From contig NZ_CP047242.1 in the NCBI RefSeq assembly GCF_009856605.1, forward strand, positions 6,018,501 to 6,082,500: 64,000 nucleotides of DNA, given 5' to 3'. Made by a program: the position numbers and the translations under genes. Of this stretch, positions 42,423 through 51,127 are shown in pieces. How positions within the stretch are numbered: position 1 is the first letter of the stretch; every line of letters begins with the position of its first letter. The notes under the pieces are model-generated. The model made no database searches. It saw only the letters and a list, made by a program, of their open reading frames with translations, and was not told the origin of the DNA. Origin of the DNA: Trichormus variabilis 0441. GTDB lineage: Bacteria > Cyanobacteriota > Cyanobacteriia > Cyanobacteriales > Nostocaceae.

Positions 42423-43517
42423 TTAATGATTGCAAGTGTAATTACATTTACGAACTTGTGCCATCAATTCAATATAAGGCGAATTCCAACTAGATTTTGA
42501 TAAAGGCTCTACTTTAAGTATTACTACCTTTTCTTCTGGTATAAGCTCATCAATTAACTCTGATCCTGAAAATTTTTCTTTTCTTAAATATACAATGTAT
42601 TTAATGGTTACGATATCTCCTGGTGATGGAACAATAGGAGGCTCAATAGTAGGGTATTCTCTAATTTTTTCTTGTTTAATAATTAGTGGTTCTCTAGCGG
42701 AGAAACTACCTGAACTATTTTTAATTATACCTAACCATATCCATCCTTTATTATTTGAGTCTAGAGTAGAATTAGGTCTTGATAAAAAACTTCCTAATAC
42801 ATCTGATGAAAGAATTTTTGATATGTCTGATTGTTGAGAAATGAAGAGCATAAACATACCACCTACTAAAATTATAAGAAGTATTCGTATGGGAATCTTA
42901 CTTACCCTATTTCGGCGACGATATCTTGATGTTCTAAAAAAATATGAATCGGTTGCTCTTGCTACATATATCAAAGTCTTTCCAGCAGCTTTTATAACAA
43001 GTATCGCAATTGCCCTAATCCAATACAGAATTTTCTTAATATGGAAGGTAGAGTCAGTAAGCTCCTCGACTACTTCTCGAATACCTGTAGCAATATCTGC
43101 AAAAGCTTTATCATAAGGTCTCCATTCAGTTATGGGTTTTCCACCCTTGGGTAAAACTTTGACATTGGGGAATGCAATCTTCCAATAATCATCGACTGGA
43201 CGAAGCAGAATAGTAATAACACGGGATGTTTTAGCCTTATGTTGTTTCATAGCTTGTTTCGCCAAAACATTCCAGTGGTAATCTGAAGCAGTAAATTCTG
43301 AACTAATTAGCACTAAAATTATATCAGCCGTCTTTAAATTTGTATCAATCTCTTTTTCCCATTCCTTTCCTGGGCTAATCATTTTCCTGTGCCAGCTAGT
43401 ACTTAAGCCCTCCCACTTTGAAGCACTGAGATGATTCTCAAGTTTTTGCAGCATTTCTTCATCTTTAGCGGAGTCAGAGCAGCAGTAAAAAATTTTGACA
43501 ATCTTAGTTGTCCGCAT
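42423..43517 (-). CDS. Membrane-anchored TIR-domain protein lacking the catalytic Glu
   Basis: The 364-residue protein has an N-terminal TIR domain (KIVKIFYCCSDSAKDEEML, WHRKMISPGKEWEKEIDTNL, ADIILVLISSEFTASDYHW, about 5-155). A transmembrane helix follows near 208-228 (IPIRILLIILVGGMFMLFIS), then a C-terminal domain of about 120 residues with WIWLGIIKN and PGDIVTIKYIVYLRK that looks like a small beta fold. At the position of the NADase Glu (SxYCWxxE in relatives) it has HWNVLAKQAM, Leu85. It may be a scaffold or sensor rather than an enzyme. It lies 115 bases downstream of a second TIR gene that is interrupted. Confidence 0.8.
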   Translation of the reverse strand: MRTTKIVKIFYCCSDSAKDEEMLQKLENHLSASKWEGLSTSWHRKMISPGKEWEKEIDTNLKTADIILVLISSEFTASDYHWNVLAKQAMKQHKAKTSRVITILLRPVDDYWKIAFPNVKVLPKGGKPITEWRPYDKAFADIATGIREVVEELTDSTFHIKKILYWIRAIAILVIKAAGKTLIYVARATDSYFFRTSRYRRRNRVSKIPIRILLIILVGGMFMLFISQQSDISKILSSDVLGSFLSRPNSTLDSNNKGWIWLGIIKNSSGSFSAREPLIIKQEKIREYPTIEPPIVPSPGDIVTIKYIVYLRKEKFSGSELIDELIPEEKVVILKVEPLSKSSWNSPYIELMAQVRKCNYTCNH

Positions 43518-43631
43518 TGACTTTATTACCTACTAATATCAATTAACAATTACGTTTATCTTGAAAAATACTTACTTTAAGTTGTTGATGATCTTTCTAA
43601 TCGTAATAATTGAATTTTAATAGGTATATTT

Positions 43632-44375
43632 TTATAAATCTTCTAATAATTCTTTTGCCACTATCCGAATACCTTTAGCAACACTTAAAAATGCCTTGTT
43701 ATAATTTCCCCATTCTTTTACAGGTCTAGCACCTTCGGGGAGAGCTTGAAGTCTTCCAAATGGTGCATTAATCCAATCAACAAATTCAATAATTACTGGT
43801 ATAACTCTAGCTTCTTGAGCTTGATGCCTTTCCATAGCCCGTTTTAATTCAACATCCCAGCAATAGTTTGAAGACATAAAACTTGGGCTAATAAGTAGCA
43901 AAATTATGTGAGATGTATTTAGGTGAATATCTATCTCATTTTCCCATTCTTTTCCTGCTCCAATTTTTCGATCATGCCAGTCTGTAATGACACCTTCTCG
44001 TTTCAAACTGCTAAGATGTTTTTCTAGCTGAACTCGCATTTTTTCATCTTAGTGAGCATAGGAATAAAACACTTCTATAGCTTGATTTGGTTGCACTGAC
44101 ATAATTTTATTACTATCTATAGACGCATCATTGGGAAAACGCTGCATTTCAAGTTCTTTAGTTGGCAATTGTAATGGAGAGACAATAACAGGAGAAATAG
44201 GCAGGGAATTAAGTTCTGTTTGTCTATGAAAAATTTGCTGCTTGATTTCTGCGATATCATCATTCAACTTAAGTTTACGGCGCGGATCATCTTCAGAGCG
44301 TCGTCTGTTTTCTAGTTCTTTGAGAAGCTTAAAATCCTCAGTTAATTGTTCTTTAAGATGTTTATTGAAGTCCAT
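43632..44375 (-). pseudogene. TIR-domain gene interrupted by one in-frame stop
   Basis: A 248-codon frame is intact except for TAA at 44049-44051. The N-terminal 95 residues contain a charged helical region (FKLLKELENRRRSEDDPRRK...AEIKQQI) that resembles effector-associated domains of cyanobacterial conflict proteins. Then the TIR domain starts with IEVFYSYAH, stop, DEKMRVQLEKHL. Relatives have Lys after SYSH/YAH, so AAA or AAG to TAA explains it. The remaining TIR part is well preserved, including ISPSFMSSNYCWDVELKRAM with the catalytic Glu. Readthrough or restart at ATG 44039 cannot be excluded. Confidence 0.8.
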
Positions 44376-44513
44376 TACTTACTTCTTTCGTAACTTTGCT
44401 TACTAAGATTTCCCAGGTCGCCACTACTGTATTTGAGAATTATTCCTCATGGTCTTGAAGTGAAGCCAGGGTTGTGTGAGAATTGGGGTCTTTGGCATCT
44501 GAGGAATTGAGAC

Positions 44514-46034
44514 ATGGCGCGTCTAGCACTGCTGAGTGTATCTAACAAGACTGGTTTAATTGACTTAGCTCGTCGCTTGGTAGAAGAATTTGAGTTTGAT
44601 TTAATCAGCAGTGGGGGGACAGCCCAAGCCCTCAAGGATGCGGGTTTACCTGTGACGAAGGTTGCAGATTACACGGGTTCGCCAGAGATTTTGGGTGGAC
44701 GGGTGAAAACTCTCCATCCCCGGATTCATGGGGGGATTTTGGCTAGGCGGGATGTACCTAGTGATTTGACGGATTTGGAAAATAACCAAATTCGCCCGAT
44801 TGATTTGGTGGTGGTGAATCTTTACCCGTTTGAGGAGACTATTGCTAAACCAGGGGTGACGTTGGCGGAAGCTGTGGAACAAATTGATATTGGCGGCCCG
44901 GCGATGTTACGGGCATCATCAAAGAATTTTGCCCATCTAACAGTCTTATGTGATCCGGCGCAGTATGATGAATATCTGCAAGAATTACGACAAAATAACG
45001 GAGTAGCTTCCTTAGAATTTCGGCAAAAGGCAGCTTTGAAGGGGTTTTTGCATACGGCGAGTTATGATAGTGCCATTGCCTCTTACCTCTCAGGTACACA
45101 ACAGCATACCCTCAACGGTACAGAATTACAATCTCTGCGTTACGGTGAGAATCCCCATCAGCCCGCAGCTTGGTATCAAACTGGAACTACGCCAACAGGG
45201 TGGACGGCAGCCAAGAAACTGCAAGGCAAGGAACTCAGCTACAATAATTTGGTTGACTTAGAAGCCGCCCGCCGCATTATTGCAGAGTTCACTGATACGC
45301 CAGCCGCCACGATTATTAAACATACTAATCCCTGCGGTACGGCATTGGCAGATACCATCGTGGAAGCTTATCAAAAAGCTTTTAATGCTGACGCTACTTC
45401 GGCATTTGGGGGGATTGTCGCCCTGAACCGCCCTATTGATGCAGCGACAGCCAGCGAGTTAACCAAGACGTTTTTAGAATGTGTAGTTGCGCCTGATTGC
45501 GATGCAGAAGCGCAAAAAATTCTGGCGAAGAAATCTAATGTGCGGGTGTTGACTTTAGCAGATTTGAGTACAGGCCCCAAAACTCTGGTAAAACAAATTG
45601 CTGGCGGTTTCCTGGTGCAGGCTGCGGATGATATTGCTGCTGACACAATTCAATGGCAAGTAGTTACAGAACGCCAACCTACTGCTGATGAATTAGCAGA
45701 ATTGTTATTTGCATGGAAAGTCTGCAAACACGTTAAATCTAATGCTATTGTTGTGACAAGCGATCGCACTACTCTTGGTGTAGGTGCAGGACAAATGAAC
45801 CGCATTGGTTCAACGAAAATTGCCCTAGAACAAGCAGGGGACAAAGCCAAAGGTGCAATCCTCGCCAGCGATGGATTTTTCCCCTTTGATGATACCGTGA
45901 GAACCGCCGCCGCCGCCGGTATTAGCGCCATTGTCCAGCCAGGGGGAAGCCTGCGCGATCAAGATTCTGTCAAGGCTGCCAATGAACTCGGTTTGTTAAT
46001 GGTGCTGACTGGGGTGCGGCATTTTTTACATTAG
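44514..46034 (+). CDS. purH: Bifunctional AICAR formyltransferase / IMP cyclohydrolase PurH
   Basis: PurH carries out the last two steps of IMP synthesis. The 506-residue protein has the N-terminal IMP cyclohydrolase (MGS-like) part (LALLSVSNKTGLIDLARRL, LISSGGTAQALKDAG, EILGGRVKTLHPRIHGGIL, DLVVVNLYPFEETI) and the AICAR transformylase part from about 200 (LRYGENPHQPAAWY, AATIIKHTNPCGTALA, ATSAFGGIVALNRPI, SNAIVVTSDRTTLGVGAGQMNRI). GAGGAATTGAGAC precedes the ATG. It converges with the hybrid kinase. Confidence 0.98.
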   Translation: MARLALLSVSNKTGLIDLARRLVEEFEFDLISSGGTAQALKDAGLPVTKVADYTGSPEILGGRVKTLHPRIHGGILARRDVPSDLTDLENNQIRPIDLVVVNLYPFEETIAKPGVTLAEAVEQIDIGGPAMLRASSKNFAHLTVLCDPAQYDEYLQELRQNNGVASLEFRQKAALKGFLHTASYDSAIASYLSGTQQHTLNGTELQSLRYGENPHQPAAWYQTGTTPTGWTAAKKLQGKELSYNNLVDLEAARRIIAEFTDTPAATIIKHTNPCGTALADTIVEAYQKAFNADATSAFGGIVALNRPIDAATASELTKTFLECVVAPDCDAEAQKILAKKSNVRVLTLADLSTGPKTLVKQIAGGFLVQAADDIAADTIQWQVVTERQPTADELAELLFAWKVCKHVKSNAIVVTSDRTTLGVGAGQMNRIGSTKIALEQAGDKAKGAILASDGFFPFDDTVRTAAAAGISAIVQPGGSLRDQDSVKAANELGLLMVLTGVRHFLH

Positions 46035-46194
46035 GAGGTAGGGAGCAGGGGAGGCAGGGGAGGCGGGGGGAGAAATTACTCCAAGATTTTCCCCCAATCC
46101 CCATTACCCCAGTCCCCAATCCCTCACAATGGTGCAGTTAGGAAAGTGTCACTGATAACATTAGCTTTGGTTTCAAGGCGGTGTTATCTTCTAA

Positions 46195-46264
46195 TAGTGT
46201 GAGGAGCAAGTTGAAATTAAGAGCGCTTAGAGTGGAAACACGGTAACACTTCTGGGCGCTTTTT
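46195..46264 (+). ncRNA. Yfr2-like small RNA, copy 1
   Basis: GTGTGAGGAG (46197-46206), then an A-rich linker and a terminator hairpin whose loop side contains TGGAAACACGG and whose arms are AGCGC / GCGCT, ending in a T run. It is a diverged version of the three copies at 50.67-51.11 kb. A TCTAAT box sits just before GTGTG and TGTCAC lies about 45 bases upstream, as in the others. It lies in the purH - hybrid kinase gap. Confidence 0.72.
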
Positions 46265-46296
46265 AATTGAAATACTAGATGGCAAAATTACGAATA

Positions 46297-46399
46297 ATAC
46301 CAATTCAATTAATGATTGCAACACATCCTTGGGTGAAGACGCGATTCATCGCGTCTCTACAGATGGTTTATTTGTCGGATGCTTTTTTCAAATTGGTAT
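46297..46399. repeat. Dispersed ATACCAATT element overlapping the 3' end of the hybrid kinase gene
   Basis: A 103-bp element with ends ATACCAATT and AATTGGTAT and the same TTTTTTCAAATTGGTAT right end as the element at 6618-6743. A GACGCGATTCATCGCGTC palindrome is nested inside. Its right part encodes, on the minus strand, the kinase C-terminal residues NTNLKKASDK and the TAA stop. Confidence 0.78.
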
Positions 46400-49300
46400 T
46401 ACTTTGAATTAGGTTGGCTATGACTGTGGCTAGTTCCGATGGTTCTACAGGCTTGGTTAGATGCCTTTGGAAGCCAGCAGACATAATCTTTTGAAAGTTG
46501 GTTTCGCCAGCAAAGGCGGTGAGGGCGATCGCTGGTAGTTTTGTGCCTAATGCTACTTCCATACTTCTGATTTGCTTAATCAGCATATAGCCGTCAACTT
46601 CTGGCATTCCAATATCACTTAATAATAAATCTGGTTTGCTTTGGGCGATCGCCTCCAATGCTTCATTTGCTGAATTGACTGCTTTAACTTCCACTCCATA
46701 CTGTTCCAGAATAAAACTGAGCAATTCTAAAGTATCGGCATCATCATCTACAACTACCATTCGCAAGCCTTGCAGATTTGGGGTGGTGTCTGGGATAAAA
46801 TGCTCTTCATATATCTGCGAAACAGCAACTAGGGGTAGTTTGACGGTAAATGTTGTGCCTAATCCTTCACCTGGGCTTGTTACCTGGACAGAACCGCCGT
46901 GGAGTTCTACAAGATGACGGACTATGGCTAACCCTAACCCTAATCCACCGAATTTTCTCGTTGTCACCTCGTCGGCTTGGCGGAAGCGTTCAAACACATA
47001 GGGGAGAAAGTCGAGACTAATACCTTTTCCTGTATCCCTGACTTGAATGTGGGCTAAAGAACCAACTCTTTCTAGCTTGACTTCTATCTCACCACCTTCC
47101 GGTGTAAATTTTACGGCGTTACTCAGTAGATTCCACACAACTTGTTGTAAACGGTTGGGATCGCCTTCAACTCTACACACACTGGCAGTCAAATCCGTTT
47201 GGATGTGAATCGATTTACTTTCAGCCGTTAAGCGTACAGTTTCCAATGCGGCTTCGATGGTGGTTACTAAGTCCACTGTGCAGACATTCAAACTCAGCTT
47301 ACCGCGTAAAATTCGGGAAACATCTAGTAAATCGTCGATTAACCCGGCTTGTAATTTGGCATTACGTTCGATAACTTCTAGGGCTTGATTAGTCTTGAGT
47401 GCATCCAGTTTGCGGCTCTTGAGGAGTTTTGCCCAACCGAGAATGGGATTGAGAGGCGATCGCAACTCGTGAGAGACTATTGCCAAGAAATCATCTTTCA
47501 TCCGGTTGGCTCGTTCTAATTCTATCCTGGCGGCACGTTCCTGTTCCCACGCCTGGGCGCGTTCTTCAATTGCTAGCTTTTGGTCATGAATATCTGTGCA
47601 GGAACCAAACCATTTCACCATTTGACCATTTTCATCTCTTAGTGGAAAGGCTCTACCTAAATGCCAACGATATTCCCCGTCAGCAGCACGACGCAAACGA
47701 TACTCAATATCATAATCTTTGCCAGTATCGAGGCTATCTTGCCATTGTTCTATGGTGCGTTGCACATCATCGGGATGGAGAATCTTTTGCCACCCTTCGC
47801 CTTGGGTTTGTTCTAATGTCGTTCCTGTATAGTCATACCAACGTTGATTGAAATACTCATGGTAGCCATTAGGCTGGGTAATCCAAAACATTTGCGGCAT
47901 GGTGTCCGCTAATGTGCGGAACATCAATTCACTTTGTTGTAATGCTGCTTCTGCTTGTTTGCGAGCAGTTAAATCTAGAATAAAGCAAACCCATGTTAAG
48001 GGGCTGGAACTCAATCGGGCAGCACCTAATAAAATAGGAACACGAGAGCCGTCTTTACGGATATATTCTTTCTCAAAGGGAATGCAGAACCCAGCGTTGA
48101 TGACTTCTTGTACCTTGGCTTGATCCAGTTCACTGTATTCTAGTGGAGTCATGTCTTGCCAACGCAACTTTCCTGTGAGCAAGTCTTCCTGGGTATAGCC
48201 CACAATTTTCAGGAAGGCATCGTTAGCAAAATTAATTCGTTCTGAATCTGCCTCAATAATACCAATAATGCTCGATTGCAATAACTGTTTTAGTCGAGCC
48301 TCGCTTTGCTGTAGCGCTGCTTCTGCCTGTTTGCGCTCAGTCACATCGATATTTACTCCCACCATCCGTAATGGCTGACCATGATCATCATAGAAAACTC
48401 TGGCTCTCGACTGTAGCCAACAAAGGCTTCCATCCTGACGAATGATGCGAAAATCACTAAAAAATTCCTTCGAGCCTGTGTTCAACAATTCCTGTAATTC
48501 CACTTTTACCCTAGCTAAATCATCAGGATGAACACGTTTTGCCCAGTCTTCAAAAGTACCGCCAAACTCACCAGGCTGCAAACCATAAATTTCTTCTAAC
48601 TCTTGTGACCAAATATTGATATTACTAGCCAATTTCCAGTCAAAACTGCCAATTTTTCCAGACTTCTGTGCTAAATCGAGCCATTCTTGTTTTTGTTGTA
48701 ACAAAGACATTAACTGTTGGCGTTCAGTGACATCCAAAAATGCCCCAATCACTCCCCGGACATTACCATCTGGATCGCACAAGGGTGTAGCCTTACCGTA
48801 AATATGCCGTACATCCTCCGAGCTGAAGACAAATTCAACCTCCGCCTCCACCTCTTGCCCAGTCAGTCCGGCTTGCTGCATTGCCAACTCATTCAGAGGA
48901 ACATCTTGACCATTTTTTTGGATTTTAAAAGGAAAGGGATATCCTCCACTGGCCGGGGTTGCGGTCATCACAGAACCTGCTGGTACTCGCATCATTTCAT
49001 AAGCAGCACGATTGACACTCATGGAATGGCAATGAGGATCATGTGCAATCCAGACAGCAGCCGGCACAGTCTCCATAATCGTTTCGAGTTCTTCTGCCCG
49101 TGCTTTCGCTAGTGCTTCACTTTGCCTTAAAGCGGCTTCTACCCGTTTACGCTCAGTAATATCTACATTCACTGTGATTGCATTCACTATCGTTCCAGTG
49201 GCATCACAGATGGGTACGGCAGAGTTGAGGATGGTTTTCCGCTCGCCATTAAATGTTTCAATATCAATCTCTTCCCCAATTATCGCCTCACCCGTAGCTA

Positions 49301-50261
49301 GGGTACGGGCTAGAGTCCATTCTTCTGCTGTCAGGGGTTGACCTGTATCCGGCCACCATCCTTTATATTGATGATATTGGCTAGTATTGTCGAGCAACGG
49401 CGCATCTTCTCCCCAAATCGCTTTTGCCCCAGGATTAATTTCTAAAAGCTGTCCTTTAGCATCGGAAATCACTACTCCCATTGGCAGAATATCAAGGATG
49501 GCGCGTAGGCGTTGGCGTTCGAGGTCAGGTTTTGCTGGTTCCTGCTTATGCTCTGTAATATCTGTGAGCATGGCGATCGCACTAGAAAATTGTCCGTGCT
49601 TATCGAGTATGGAACTGAGAGAAACAATTACCCAAAGTGACGCGCCATCGTGGCGTTGTAAACGTAAATCAAACTGCTGTTTAGTTTGTTGATGGTACTT
49701 GTGCTGTTGCTCTAGCCATTGCTCAATTTCCACACGCGCCTGGGGTTCCAGAAAATTGAAAATTGAGCATTTGCTGATTTGTTCAACGCTGTAACCAAGC
49801 ATTTGGGCTAGCTGATGGTTGACATATTCTGTCTTTCCTTCACTGTCAAATATCCAAATACCTTCATTGGCTGTCTCTAACAAGTGGCGATAATTCACCT
49901 TCAACTTAGCCAGTTGTACCTCAGACGCTTCCCTTGCAGTACGCACTTGCAAATTTAATGAACTAATTAATACTGCTACAGAAGCAAACACGATTAAATT
50001 GAGTAAATCATTACCTTGGCTAACTGCTATTGAGTTGAATGGTGTATTAAAAAAGTGATTCTTAACTAAAAGAGCCAAGACTGTAGCAACTAAACCTGGT
50101 ACTAATCCGCCGTACCAACTACTAAAGACTACAGATGCAAAAAACAGTGGTGAAATCTCTATTAAATATCTTCCCAGCGTTAAACCTAGCAACAGCGACA
50201 ATAATACCGACACAATAGAGATACAGTAACGCTGCAAATGAGAGCGCTGGATATTTGACAT
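46368..50261 (-). CDS. Membrane hybrid histidine kinase with six PAS domains
   Basis: The 1297-residue sensor has three to four N-terminal membrane helices of DUF4118 type (residues 10-110). Six PAS/PAC modules follow (about 125-245, 250-372, 385-510, 520-640, 650-765 and 770-895), with PAC motifs such as DITERKRVEAALRQSE. Then come HisKA with His931 in VSHELRSPLNPILG, a HATPase domain (VWNLLSNAVKFT, IQVRDTGKGIS, FGGLGLGLAIV) and a C-terminal receiver with Asp1216 (LLLSDIGMPEVDGY). It integrates several signals, perhaps redox or light; no cofactor-binding residue is certain. The last residues and stop come from a dispersed repeat. No regulator gene is adjacent. Confidence 0.95.
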   Translation of the reverse strand: MSNIQRSHLQRYCISIVSVLLSLLLGLTLGRYLIEISPLFFASVVFSSWYGGLVPGLVATVLALLVKNHFFNTPFNSIAVSQGNDLLNLIVFASVAVLISSLNLQVRTAREASEVQLAKLKVNYRHLLETANEGIWIFDSEGKTEYVNHQLAQMLGYSVEQISKCSIFNFLEPQARVEIEQWLEQQHKYHQQTKQQFDLRLQRHDGASLWVIVSLSSILDKHGQFSSAIAMLTDITEHKQEPAKPDLERQRLRAILDILPMGVVISDAKGQLLEINPGAKAIWGEDAPLLDNTSQYHQYKGWWPDTGQPLTAEEWTLARTLATGEAIIGEEIDIETFNGERKTILNSAVPICDATGTIVNAITVNVDITERKRVEAALRQSEALAKARAEELETIMETVPAAVWIAHDPHCHSMSVNRAAYEMMRVPAGSVMTATPASGGYPFPFKIQKNGQDVPLNELAMQQAGLTGQEVEAEVEFVFSSEDVRHIYGKATPLCDPDGNVRGVIGAFLDVTERQQLMSLLQQKQEWLDLAQKSGKIGSFDWKLASNINIWSQELEEIYGLQPGEFGGTFEDWAKRVHPDDLARVKVELQELLNTGSKEFFSDFRIIRQDGSLCWLQSRARVFYDDHGQPLRMVGVNIDVTERKQAEAALQQSEARLKQLLQSSIIGIIEADSERINFANDAFLKIVGYTQEDLLTGKLRWQDMTPLEYSELDQAKVQEVINAGFCIPFEKEYIRKDGSRVPILLGAARLSSSPLTWVCFILDLTARKQAEAALQQSELMFRTLADTMPQMFWITQPNGYHEYFNQRWYDYTGTTLEQTQGEGWQKILHPDDVQRTIEQWQDSLDTGKDYDIEYRLRRAADGEYRWHLGRAFPLRDENGQMVKWFGSCTDIHDQKLAIEERAQAWEQERAARIELERANRMKDDFLAIVSHELRSPLNPILGWAKLLKSRKLDALKTNQALEVIERNAKLQAGLIDDLLDVSRILRGKLSLNVCTVDLVTTIEAALETVRLTAESKSIHIQTDLTASVCRVEGDPNRLQQVVWNLLSNAVKFTPEGGEIEVKLERVGSLAHIQVRDTGKGISLDFLPYVFERFRQADEVTTRKFGGLGLGLAIVRHLVELHGGSVQVTSPGEGLGTTFTVKLPLVAVSQIYEEHFIPDTTPNLQGLRMVVVDDDADTLELLSFILEQYGVEVKAVNSANEALEAIAQSKPDLLLSDIGMPEVDGYMLIKQIRSMEVALGTKLPAIALTAFAGETNFQKIMSAGFQRHLTKPVEPSELATVIANLIQSNTNLKKASDK

Positions 50262-50672
50262 ACTGCGATTAATCCTTGGCAGTAGAGTTTTTATGAGAAA
50301 TCAAGTGTTTTTTTTGCAAGAGGCAACAATCTTGAGATATATATTGCAGATTGATTAGTCTAAAATTTTACTTTTGAAGTAGGGGACAGGGAAATAGGTA
50401 ACTTTTATAACTTGGTGTTTTACAAAGTTCATACATACAACTTCATCTCTTCCAGAGCTTTGTTTGGCAGTTTAGTTAATGTTGCCTTTAAAATTATAGC
50501 TTTGTTGGATTCACATACTGTTTCGCTAAAATCAGCCTAGTCGGGCAACAAGTGAGCTATATGTTAAGAATCTTTACTCAGTTATTACCGATCCCAATAT
50601 TTTGTTTAAAGAATTCATAAAGAGTCACACATTATACTTGTCTTCTCAAAGAATAAGTGATACCTTCTAGTT
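50262..50672. other. Non-coding region upstream of the Yfr2-like array
   Basis: This lies between the 5' end of the hybrid kinase gene (minus strand) and the first array RNA. I see no ORF. GTCACACATTATACTTG at about 50622-50641 is a conserved upstream block shared with copy 4 and is probably part of the RNA promoter region. Confidence 0.5.
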
Positions 50673-50744
50673 GTGTGTGAGGAGCAAGTTAAAAATAGAA
50701 AGCGCCTGGGGTGGAAACACGGCAACACTCCCAGGCGCTTTTTT
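50673..50744 (+). ncRNA. Yfr2-like small RNA, copy 2
   Basis: Predicted transcript of about 72 bases: GTGTGAGGAG (50675-50684), AAGTTAAAAATAGA linker, then a hairpin with GCGCCTGGG and CCCAGGCGC arms enclosing TGGAAACACGGCAACACT, and a six-T tail. GGAAACA in a stable hairpin and this length match the Yfr2 (Cyano-1/Cyano-2 type) RNA family. A TCTAGT -10-like box lies just upstream. Confidence 0.8.
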
Positions 50745-50878
50745 ATGGTGCTGTGCGTATCAGTTGTCCCCGTGGATAGGAATGTTCAAATTTCGGCAAA
50801 ATACTCCTATTTTGTGCAGATAGCAAACTGTCACAGGATAGATTTACTATTGATGATCGCAAGTGCTATTGTTTATTT

Positions 50879-50949
50879 GTGTGTGAGGAGCAAGTTAAAA
50901 ATAAAAAGCGCCTGGGGTGGAAACACGGCAACACTCCCAGGCGCTTTTT
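50879..50949 (+). ncRNA. Yfr2-like small RNA, copy 3
   Basis: Same structure as copy 2 with identical hairpin arms: GTGTGAGGAG at 50881-50890 and a T run at 50945-50949. The upstream box is TTTATT instead of TCTAGT. It starts 206 bases after copy 2. Confidence 0.8.
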
Positions 50950-51040
50950 AATTGAGGCTACCCTGAGACTTTTCTGTGCAGTTGGCAAAGTGTCATGCAA
51001 TATACTTGCTAAATAAAATAACAAGTGATATCTTCTAGTT

Positions 51041-51111
51041 GTGTGTGAGGAGCAAGTTAAAAATAAAAAGCATCTGGGGTGGAAACACGGCAACACTCCC
51101 AGGTGCTTTTT
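51041..51111 (+). ncRNA. Yfr2-like small RNA, copy 4
   Basis: GTGTGAGGAG at 51043-51052 and hairpin arms GCATCTGGG / CCCAGGTGC. Compared with copies 2 and 3, G-C has become A-U at the third pair and C-G has become U-G at the fourth, so pairing is kept by compensating changes. The T run ends 17 bases before the stop codon of the converging DUF3891 gene, so the hairpin may terminate both transcripts. Confidence 0.82.
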
Positions 51112-51127
51112 AGTTATTGGCAAATTG

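Noticed and set aside
46636..49692. Several + strand frames inside the hybrid kinase gene
   Set aside because: All are shadows of the kinase coding strand; none has a ribosome site or family pattern.
50673..51111. NsiR1 (the heterocyst-specific RNA from tandem repeats upstream of hetF)
   Set aside because: Tandem repeats of a small RNA recall NsiR1, but no hetF follows, the units are about 160-206 bases apart, and GGAAACA plus the hairpin fit the Yfr2 family better.
50866..51123. Minus-strand reading frame of about 85 residues over the RNA array
   Set aside because: It is internally repetitive because it reads the hairpin repeats backwards (CFHPRCFLFLTCSSHT twice). It is a shadow of the RNA copies.
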